From: JACVRW01 sp034664105 | GTDB lineage: Bacteria; Actinomycetota; Thermoleophilia; Solirubrobacterales; Thermoleophilaceae | DNA: 7,691 nt | Direction: 5' to 3' | NCBI GenBank assembly: GCA_034664105.1 | Contig: JAXDIH010000128.1 | Location: 1 to 7,691, forward strand | Shown here: positions 1 through 4,544 of the stretch, in pieces | How positions within the stretch are numbered: position 1 is the first letter of the stretch | How the letters are laid out: each line of letters opens with the position of its first letter | Made by a program: the position numbers and the translations under genes | Notes under the pieces: generated by a model | Told to the model about the DNA's origin: nothing | What the model saw: only the letters and a program-made list of their open reading frames with translations | Database searches by the model: none

Positions 1-346
1 GTCCGGCGACGGCGAGCAGCCAGCGCGCGGAGCGCTGGTCCGGCTCCCGCGACGGATCGGGCGCGACCGCCGAGAGGGCGGTCGGCGAGATCACGTAGGA
101 CGCGGCCGTGGCCTGGAGCACGCGCTCGGTGCAGTTGCCCTTGCGACGCTCCTCGACGAGCTCCACCAGGCCGTGGCGCTCCAACGCCCGCAGGTGGTAG
201 TTCGCCTTCTGGCGGGTCAGCCCGACGCGGGCCGCGAGCGTGCTGGCGGACCCGGGCTCGGCCAGCTCGGCGAGCAGGCGAGCGCGAGTCGGATCCAGCG
301 ACGCCTCGGCGGCGGCGGGGTCCTCGATGACGGTGACGCCGTGCAT
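1..346 (-). CDS. ArsR-type winged-helix transcriptional regulator (3' end outside window)
   Basis: Read on the minus strand from the ATG at 346, the frame stays open to the window edge: 115 residues, C-terminus missing. Residues about 17-70 form an ArsR-like winged helix. Helix 1 begins LDPTRARLLAELAEPGSA, the recognition helix is near RVGLTRQKANYHLRALERHG (residues 40-59), and the wing follows at EERRKGN. The DNA-binding part is complete, so the missing part would be a C-terminal extension. The start is supported by a GAGAAGG ribosome-binding site just upstream. In related actinobacterial genomes I recall such regulators beside an SRPBCC/AHSA1-type gene; if present here, that gene would be outside the window. 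The ligand is unknown. The cupin gene lies 65 bp upstream on the same strand, and TTGTC/GACAA repeats in that gap may be its autoregulatory operator. Confidence 0.85.
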   Translation of the reverse strand, partial: MHGVTVIEDPAAAEASLDPTRARLLAELAEPGSASTLAARVGLTRQKANYHLRALERHGLVELVEERRKGNCTERVLQATAASYVISPTALSAVAPDPSREPDQRSARWLLAVAG

Positions 347-361
347 GGCTGCACCTTCTCA

Positions 362-399
362 CCGACAACTATTTTTGTCAAGCCGCTTTTTCTTGTCGG
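362..399. promoter_or_regulatory. TTGTC/GACAA inverted-repeat operator candidate with -35-like element
   Basis: The gap between the cupin stop and the regulator start holds GACAA at 364-368, TTGTC at 375-379 (a dyad with a 6-bp spacer) and another TTGTC at 393-397. The outer copies extend to CCGACAA (362-368) and TTGTCGG (393-399). On the minus strand, TTGACA (381-376) looks like a sigma-70 -35 box for the regulator gene, but no good -10 box follows. Dyads of this size next to an ArsR-type gene fit an autorepression site. The link to this regulator is inferred from position only. Confidence 0.45.
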
Positions 400-411
400 A
401 TGCCCGCGCCG

Positions 412-885
412 CTAGAGCGGGTGAGACTGCCCCAGGGGCGGCCCGACCACATCCATCCCGACGCCGCCTCCGATCGTCTTGAAGGCGGACGGGTCGGGGG
501 CCGACAGCTCCGCGAAGCGATCGAAGAAGGCCTCCATCCCACCGGGCGTGAACATCACCAGGATCCGGGCCGGCCGGTCGCCGATGTTCTGGAAGTTGTG
601 CGGCGTGCCCCGCGGCACGAAGACGAAGGAGCCCTCGGGCGCGCTGTGGACCTCGGAGCCGAGCATGAAGCGCAGGTCCCCCTCGATCAGGTACCAGAAC
701 TCGTCCTCGTGCTCGTGGGTGTGCAGCGGCGGCCCTTCGCCCGGCGGGATGACGTTCTCGAGCGCCGTCAGGCTCCCGCCCGTCTGAGCCGCGCGCACCT
801 TGAAGTTCAGCGGGCCTCCGACCGGCCCTTGGATGGTCGTGCCCTCGCCCGGTGCCACGACGACGGGGCCTGCTTCATCTGTCAC
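412..885 (-). CDS. Small single-domain cupin protein
   Basis: 157 residues from a GTG at 885. This start has a GGAGAGG ribosome-binding site; the frame stays open upstream to 1137, but that extension has no recognisable fold and would run under the opposite-strand gene. Both cupin motifs are complete. Motif 1 runs from G49 to G69 with HTHEHEDE carrying H55, H57 and E62. Motif 2 runs from G85 to N100 (GSFVFVPRGTPHNFQN) with H96. H55, H57, E62 and H96 form the usual metal site, so a metal-bound enzyme or binding protein is expected. The fold resembles quercetinase-like cupins, but no substrate can be assigned. The C-terminal 40 residues (MEAFFDRFAE and a Gly-rich stretch) form the tail typical of these small cupins. 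No signal peptide is visible, so it is probably cytoplasmic. It diverges from the HNH-type gene with 57 bp between the two starts. Confidence 0.85.
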   Translation of the reverse strand: MTDEAGPVVVAPGEGTTIQGPVGGPLNFKVRAAQTGGSLTALENVIPPGEGPPLHTHEHEDEFWYLIEGDLRFMLGSEVHSAPEGSFVFVPRGTPHNFQNIGDRPARILVMFTPGGMEAFFDRFAELSAPDPSAFKTIGGGVGMDVVGPPLGQSHPL

Positions 886-928
886 GTCTCGCCTCTCCTT
901 TGCCGTCCTCAACGTCCGACCTCTAAGG

Positions 929-940
929 GAACATGTGTTC
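929..940. promoter_or_regulatory. LexA/SOS-box-like palindrome upstream of the HNH-type gene
   Basis: GAACATGTGTTC has perfect GAAC and GTTC arms four bases apart and fits the Gram-positive LexA consensus CGAAC-RNRY-GTTYG everywhere except the first base (G instead of C at 928). It ends 3 bp before the ATG at 943 and overlaps the purine-rich AAGGGA (925-930) that could serve as ribosome-binding site. A repressor here would block the promoter, particularly if the transcript has a very short leader. The site lies in the 57-bp divergent gap and could also affect the cupin gene. LexA binding is inferred. Confidence 0.6.
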
Positions 941-942
941 GT

Positions 943-1837
943 ATGGTGCGCTCCAAGCCCGCCGAACGAAGGGCCGCTCGCGAGCTTCGTGCGAACGGCC
1001 GGTCGCTCCGAGAGATCGCCCGGTGCCTGGGCGTATCTCTTTCGTCGGCAAGCGTATGGACTCGTGGCGTCGCCCCGCCAGCACGTGTGCTCGTGGAACC
1101 GGACCCACCGCCCACCGAGACCGGTCCGCCCGTGCATTGCGGGCGCTGCGGCCAGATGCTCCCGCTGGCTGCCTTTTCACACCTCGACCCGGGGCCGTCA
1201 GTCGTGGTGCAAGCCCTGCCGCGCGCAGTACATGCGCGAGCGCGAGGAGCTGCATCTTCGCCAGACCTCAGCCGCACGCGAACGGCGGCGGGCGGCGGCA
1301 CGCCTGTTCGTGCTCGAGATCCTCAGCGGCGGGTCCTGCTCGGACTGCGCTCTCGCCGATCCGGCCGTGCTGGAGTTCGACCACATCGGGCCCAAGACGG
1401 CGGACGTGGCCAAGCTGGTCCATGAGGGCTACGCGCTGTCGCGCTTGGAAGGCGAGGTCGCGATGTGCGAACTCGTCTGCGTGAACTGCCACCGCCGGCG
1501 AACCGCTCGGCGCGCTGGAACGTGGAGAACGGATCCGGACCGCCCCGACACGACAGGTCGCCCGCTGCGCCACCGGAATCTGCGCTTCGTCGCCGACTAT
1601 CTCCGGCGCGCCCGCTGCGCCGATTGCGGGGAGTCCGACATCGTCGTGTTGGACTTCGATCATGTCGGCGTCAAGCGCGGCAGCGTTCTGACGCTTGCCA
1701 TCGACGAGCACTCGCTGGGGTCGTTACGGCGAGAGATCTCGCAGTGCGAGGTCCGATGCGCCAACTGCCACCGCCGGCGAACCATCCGACAGCAGCCCGG
1801 TCATCTGCGCCATCATCTGCTGCAGCCGCCCCCGTAG
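943..1837 (+). CDS. HTH / zinc-ribbon / tandem HNH endonuclease-like gene, interrupted by a +1 frameshift
   Basis: No single frame carries the whole protein. From the ATG at 943 one frame encodes an HTH (residues 8-42, SLREIARCLGVSLSSASVW) and the first half of a zinc ribbon (C66, C69). Homology then continues in the next frame with C89, C92. Removing one G from 1191-1194 joins them into 297 residues. Two HNH-like modules follow: module 1 has C132, C135, D146-H147 and C179-C182-H183; module 2 has C225, C228, D239-H240 and C272-C275-H276. Both end in NCHRRRT. The layout fits a DNA-binding protein with metal-dependent nuclease modules; activity is not shown. Without the shift, the first frame runs to a stop at 1425 and loses both modules. 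An ATG at 1232 could start a product with only the HNH half. The stop codon (1835-1837) lies inside tRNA-Lys. A sequencing error, a real lesion or programmed shifting remain possible. Confidence 0.75.
1188..1196 (+). other. Frameshift site in a C3-G4-C2 run
   Basis: CCCGGGGCC lies between the two cysteine pairs of the zinc ribbon. Upstream coding is in the frame of the ATG at 943, downstream coding is one base later. Deleting one G gives codons for D-P-G-R-Q-S-W-C, the spacing expected in related ribbons. The shift must lie between about 1180 and 1200; the G run is the likeliest place because homopolymers are prone to length errors. Confidence 0.7.
1484..1504 (+). repeat. 21-bp direct repeat, copy 1 (end of HNH module 1)
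   Basis: These 21 bases encode NCHRRRT of the first HNH module and are identical, including every synonymous position, to 1763-1783. Flanking codons differ. This reflects internal domain duplication. Confidence 0.9.
1763..1783 (+). repeat. 21-bp direct repeat, copy 2 (end of HNH module 2)
   Basis: Identical to 1484-1504 and encoding the same seven residues at the end of the second HNH module, 279 bp downstream of copy 1. Confidence 0.9.
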
Positions 1838-1900
1838 CTCAATGGCCAGAGCGGACGCCTTTTAAGCGTACGGTTGGAGGTTCGAGTCCTCCCGGGGGCA
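1828..1900 (+). tRNA. tRNA-Lys (anticodon TTT)
   Basis: A 73-nt cloverleaf can be folded by hand. The acceptor stem pairs GCCCCCG (1828-1834) with CGGGGGC (1893-1899), with discriminator A at 1900. The D-arm is GCTC/GAGC. The anticodon loop CTTTTAA gives anticodon TTT. The variable loop is five bases, and the T-arm is GGAGG-TTCGAGT-CCTCC. The short variable loop excludes Leu(TAA). The top anticodon-stem pair is a G27-A43 mismatch; the other four pairs are canonical. CCA is not encoded. The first 10 nt overlap the end of the HNH-type reading frame. No separate promoter is evident in the roughly 60 bp upstream, so it may depend on transcription from the upstream gene or on a promoter I cannot recognise. 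Confidence 0.95.
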
Positions 1901-1914
1901 TCCGCGGCGGCCTG

Positions 1915-1952
1915 GCCGGGCGAACGCCCTCAGGCAGCTGACTTCGCCCGGC
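1915..1952. terminator. Inverted repeat between tRNA-Lys and the convergent ArsR-type gene
   Basis: GCCGGGCGAA (1915-1924) pairs perfectly with TTCGCCCGGC (1943-1952) around an 18-nt loop. The stem lies 14 nt after the tRNA and covers the last codons of the convergent regulator. It could act in either direction, but no T-run follows on either strand, so a role in termination is only plausible. Confidence 0.4.
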
Positions 1953-2253
1953 GGCCCTTCGCCGCCAGGATCGCCTCGAGCAGCCCGGGGAAGCGGGCTT
2001 CGAGGTCGTCGATGCGCAGCGAGAGCAGGCGCTTGCGTCCCTCGGGGCGCGAGTGGATCACCCCGGACTCGCGCAGCACCCTGAAGTGGTGCGACAGCGT
2101 GGGCTTCGAGAGGCCGAGGTCGAACGTGCCGCACGACGGCTCGTCGCCTTCGGCCAGCCGCCGGACGATCTCCAGGCGGGCCGGGTCACTTAGAGCGTGG
2201 AGCACCGAGGACAACTCGAGCTCCGCGCGGGCTGGATGGTGAGGCTCCCTCAT
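1930..2253 (-). CDS. ArsR-family winged-helix repressor
   Basis: 107 residues from the ATG at 2253, a normal length for a stand-alone ArsR/SmtB regulator. Residues 14-33 (LSSVLHALSDPARLEIVRRL) form the family's first helices. SKPTLSHHFRVLRESGVI (49-66) is the recognition helix, and the wing is RPEGRKRLLSLR (69-80). The metal-binding ELCVCDL box of arsenic or cadmium sensors is absent. A single Cys (C41) precedes the recognition helix, so sensing by a two-Cys metal site is unlikely and the signal is unknown. No strong ribosome-binding site precedes the ATG. The gene follows purH on the same strand after a likely terminator and converges on tRNA-Lys. A dyad at 2280-2297 may be its own operator. 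Its target genes cannot be named from this window. Confidence 0.88.
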   Translation of the reverse strand: MREPHHPARAELELSSVLHALSDPARLEIVRRLAEGDEPSCGTFDLGLSKPTLSHHFRVLRESGVIHSRPEGRKRLLSLRIDDLEARFPGLLEAILAAKGRRAKSAA

Positions 2254-2279
2254 CTGCTCGCCACGGCTTCGAGTCTAGC

Positions 2280-2297
2280 GACAGTTCGATAAGTGTC
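2280..2297. promoter_or_regulatory. Imperfect dyad upstream of the ArsR-type gene (operator candidate)
   Basis: GACA-g-TT-cgat-AA-g-TGTC is an 18-bp imperfect palindrome (six of nine pairs match) centred about 35 bp upstream of the ATG at 2253. It lies in the 73-bp gap after purH, where an autoregulated ArsR gene would carry its operator. It is moderately AT-rich for this DNA. Binding is inferred from position only. Confidence 0.35.
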
Positions 2298-2328
2298 TAA
2301 AGGCCTGTCGGGAGCGGCCCGAGGGCCT
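2298..2328 (-). terminator. Rho-independent-like terminator of the recQ-purN-purH unit
   Basis: On the minus strand, AGGCC/GGCCT outer arms (2328-2324 with 2305-2301) and TCGGG/CCCGA inner arms (2322-2318 with 2312-2308) form a roughly 10-bp stem with a small bulge and a 5-nt loop. It is followed at once by TTTAG. The hairpin begins at the purH stop codon, so it would end the purine transcript before the ArsR-type gene. The T-run is short. Confidence 0.5.
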
Positions 2329-3922
2329 AGTGGCGGAAGTGACGACGCGCCGTAAAGACCATCGCGACGCCCGCTTCGTCGCAGGCATCGATGACCTCTC
2401 CGTCGCGCTGCGAGCCGCCCGGCTGAATGATCGCTTGCACGCCGGCCTCGATCGCCAGCTCCACTCCGTCGGCGAACGGGAAGAAGGCGTCGGACGCCAT
2501 CACCGCGCTGCTGAGGTCGATCCCCGCCGCGGCGGCCTTATCGATCGCGAGGCGCACCGAGTCGATGCGGCTCATCTGGCCGGCGCCGATTCCCGCCGTC
2601 CCGAGCCCCGTGGCCAGCACGATCGCGTTCGACCGCACGTGCTTGCACACCCGCATCGCGAACAGCAGCTCGCCCCACTCCTCCTCGGTCGGCTTGCGGC
2701 GCGTGACCACGTCCATGTCCTCGCGCGACTCCAGCCCCGTGTCGTGGTCCTGGACCAGCATCCCGCCGCGCACGCGCTTGAGGTCGTGCTCGGTGACCGG
2801 CACGCGCCGGCGCTCCTGGTTCTCGAGCAGCCGCACGTTGGGCTTCTGCTCGAGCAGCTCGAGCGCGTCGTCGTCGTAGCCGGGCGCGAAGATCACCTCC
2901 GCGAACTGCGCGTGGAGCTTCTCGGCCAGCGCGCGGTCGACCCGCCGGTTGAAGCAGTAGATCCCGCCGTAGGCGCTCAGCGGGTCGCTGGCCAGGGCCT
3001 TGTCGAAGGCCTCGCCCGGTCCTGTCGCGATCGCCACGCCGCAGGGGTTGTTGTGCTTGATGATCGCCGCCACGGGCAGCTCGAAGTCATCGATCAGCCG
3101 GCGCCCGGAGTCGAGGTCCAGCAGGTTGTTGAACGTGAGCTCCCTGCCGTGCAGCTTCGAGACCATCGACATCAGGTGCGTGCGCACGCCGACCTCGGAG
3201 TAGTAGGCCGCGCGCTGGTGCGGGTTCTCGCCGTACGGCAGGTCCAGCACCTTCTCGTACGAGCGCGTGTACTGAACCGGGAAGTCCTCCTCGCGCTCGG
3301 CGAACCAGCGCGAGATGGCCGTGTCGTAGCGCGCGGTGAGGGCGAACGCCTCGAGCGCCAGGCTCTCGCGCGTCCGGCTCGACAGCCGTCCCTCGTTCTG
3401 GCGCAGCTCCTCCAGCACGGCGTCGTAGCTCTCCGGCGACACGACCACCGCGGTGTACGGGTGGTTCTTGGCCGCCGCCCTGATCAGGGTTGGGCCGCCG
3501 ATGTCGATGTTCTCGATCACGTCGAGATCGTCGGCCCCGCGCCGCGACGCTACCCGCTCGAACGGGTAGAGGTTCACGCAGACCAGGTCGATCGGCTCGA
3601 TCTCGTGGTCCTTGAGCGTGTCGATGTGGTCGGGCTCGGAGCGGATCGCGAGCAGGCCCGCGTAGATGCGCGGGTTGAGCGTCTTCACCCGGCCGTCGAG
3701 GATCTCGGGGAAGCGGGTGTAGTCCTCGACCGCGCGCGTCTCGATGCCCTCTTCCGCCAGCTCGCGCGCCGTGCCGCCCGTCGAGACGAGCTCCACGCCC
3801 ATCGCGGCCAGGCCGCGCGCGAAGTCCACCAGGCCGCGCTTGTCCGACACGCTCAGCAGAGCGCGCCGGATGCGCACCTCGCCCGGGGGGCTCACCTCGG
3901 TGCTACGGCGCTCAGTTGCCAT
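2327..3922 (-). CDS. purH: Bifunctional AICAR formyltransferase / IMP cyclohydrolase
   Basis: 531 residues, full length. It performs the last two steps of de novo IMP synthesis: formylation of AICAR by 10-formyl-THF, then ring closure to IMP. Residues 18 to about 155 are the MGS-like cyclohydrolase domain with STGGTAREL, RVKT (K80), VNLYPF (Y119), IDIGG (D140) and AAAKNH (K152), matching the human ATIC active-site residues K66, Y104, D125 and K137. The remainder is the formyltransferase domain with PYGENPHQ (228-235), the catalytic pair K288-H289 in KHNNPCG, then KHVRSNAIV, GAGQMSR and the C-terminal IIQPGGSQRD. N83 replaces the His usual after KTL. The ATG at 3922 overlaps the end of purN by 11 bp, indicating translational coupling; a 17-residue tail precedes the conserved core. 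A terminator-like hairpin follows the stop. Confidence 0.97.
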   Translation of the reverse strand: MATERRSTEVSPPGEVRIRRALLSVSDKRGLVDFARGLAAMGVELVSTGGTARELAEEGIETRAVEDYTRFPEILDGRVKTLNPRIYAGLLAIRSEPDHIDTLKDHEIEPIDLVCVNLYPFERVASRRGADDLDVIENIDIGGPTLIRAAAKNHPYTAVVVSPESYDAVLEELRQNEGRLSSRTRESLALEAFALTARYDTAISRWFAEREEDFPVQYTRSYEKVLDLPYGENPHQRAAYYSEVGVRTHLMSMVSKLHGRELTFNNLLDLDSGRRLIDDFELPVAAIIKHNNPCGVAIATGPGEAFDKALASDPLSAYGGIYCFNRRVDRALAEKLHAQFAEVIFAPGYDDDALELLEQKPNVRLLENQERRRVPVTEHDLKRVRGGMLVQDHDTGLESREDMDVVTRRKPTEEEWGELLFAMRVCKHVRSNAIVLATGLGTAGIGAGQMSRIDSVRLAIDKAAAAGIDLSSAVMASDAFFPFADGVELAIEAGVQAIIQPGGSQRDGEVIDACDEAGVAMVFTARRHFRH

Positions 3923-4541
3923 CGTCCACCAGCATGGCGTGCGGGTTCGCGGGATCGCGGCGGACCCGCCCCGCGGCTATCAGGCGCACCGCACGCGGCA
4001 GTAGCCGGTGCTCGACGCTGTGCACTCGCTCCTCGATCTCGGCGATCCGGGCAGGATACGGAAGCTCGAGCGCCTCTTGAAGGACGATCGCGCCGGTGTC
4101 CACTCCCTCGTCCACGAAGTGGACCGTCACGCCGGTCACTTTGACCCCCTGCTCGACGGCCCGCTCGATCGCCCGAAGACCGGGAAAGGCCGGCAGCAGC
4201 GACGGGTGCACGTTGACCATCCGCCCGGCGAAGCGACCGATGAACTCGGGGCCGAGCAGCTCCATGAAGCCGGCCAGCACGACCAGCTGAACCCCGAGCG
4301 AATCGAGCCAGTCGCCCAGCGCGCGATCGCGCTCGGCTCGATCCGGGTGGTCGGCGATCGGGAACACCGCCGACTCGACACCGGCCGCCTCAGCACGCGC
4401 CAGCCCGGGCGCCTCGGACCGCGACGACGCCACGCCCACGATCTCGATCGGCCCGCCCGGCGAGTGGAGCTGGTCCAGCAGCGCCTGCAGGTTGGTGCCG
4501 GCGCCCGAGATCAGGACGGCAACCCGAAACGGTGCGTCCAC
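3912..4541 (-). CDS. purN: Phosphoribosylglycinamide formyltransferase
   Basis: 209 residues, usual length for the folate-dependent GAR transformylase, which converts GAR to formyl-GAR with 10-formyl-THF in the cytoplasm. The N-terminal phosphate-binding loop is LISGAGTNLQAL (10-21). The folate and catalytic region includes LAGFMELLG (89-97), MVNVHPSLLPAFPGL (108-122) with N110 and H112, and VTVHFVDEGVDTG (138-150) with D148. These match E. coli N106, H108 and D144. SVEHRLLP is the conserved late helix. The start is a GTG three bases after the recQ stop, with no separate ribosome-binding site, so translation is probably coupled to recQ. The 3' end overlaps purH by 11 bp. All catalytic residues are present. 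Confidence 0.96.
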   Translation of the reverse strand: MDAPFRVAVLISGAGTNLQALLDQLHSPGGPIEIVGVASSRSEAPGLARAEAAGVESAVFPIADHPDRAERDRALGDWLDSLGVQLVVLAGFMELLGPEFIGRFAGRMVNVHPSLLPAFPGLRAIERAVEQGVKVTGVTVHFVDEGVDTGAIVLQEALELPYPARIAEIEERVHSVEHRLLPRAVRLIAAGRVRRDPANPHAMLVDDGN

Positions 4542-4544
4542 CGC

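Noticed and set aside
346..368. RecA-NDp/PafBC-type damage promoter on the minus strand (TTGTCGGTG at 368-360)
   Set aside because: The 9-base element matches, but at the required 8-bp spacing the next hexamer is CAGCCA instead of TAnnnT, and it runs into the start codon.
412..1137. Cupin start at 1137 giving a 241-residue protein
   Set aside because: The extra 84 residues show no fold, run under the opposite HTH-HNH gene and cross its SOS-like box; the GTG at 885 has a good ribosome-binding site.
1268..1711. 147-residue minus-strand open frame opposite the HNH modules
   Set aside because: It is antisense to conserved HNH motifs and has no recognisable domain or ribosome-binding site.
1828..1900. 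Integration (att) site at tRNA-Lys
   Set aside because: No integrase gene and no repeat of either tRNA end was found elsewhere in the window; the neighbouring gene lies on the 5' side, not the usual 3' side.
3560..3575. Second LexA-like site, GAAC...GTTC
   Set aside because: The arms are 8 bases apart instead of 4, and the site lies inside purH coding sequence.
2330..4144. 604-residue plus-strand open frame opposite purH and purN
   Set aside because: It lies antisense to two fully conserved enzymes; its Arg/Val/Ala/His-rich composition without domains is typical of an antisense frame in high-G+C DNA.
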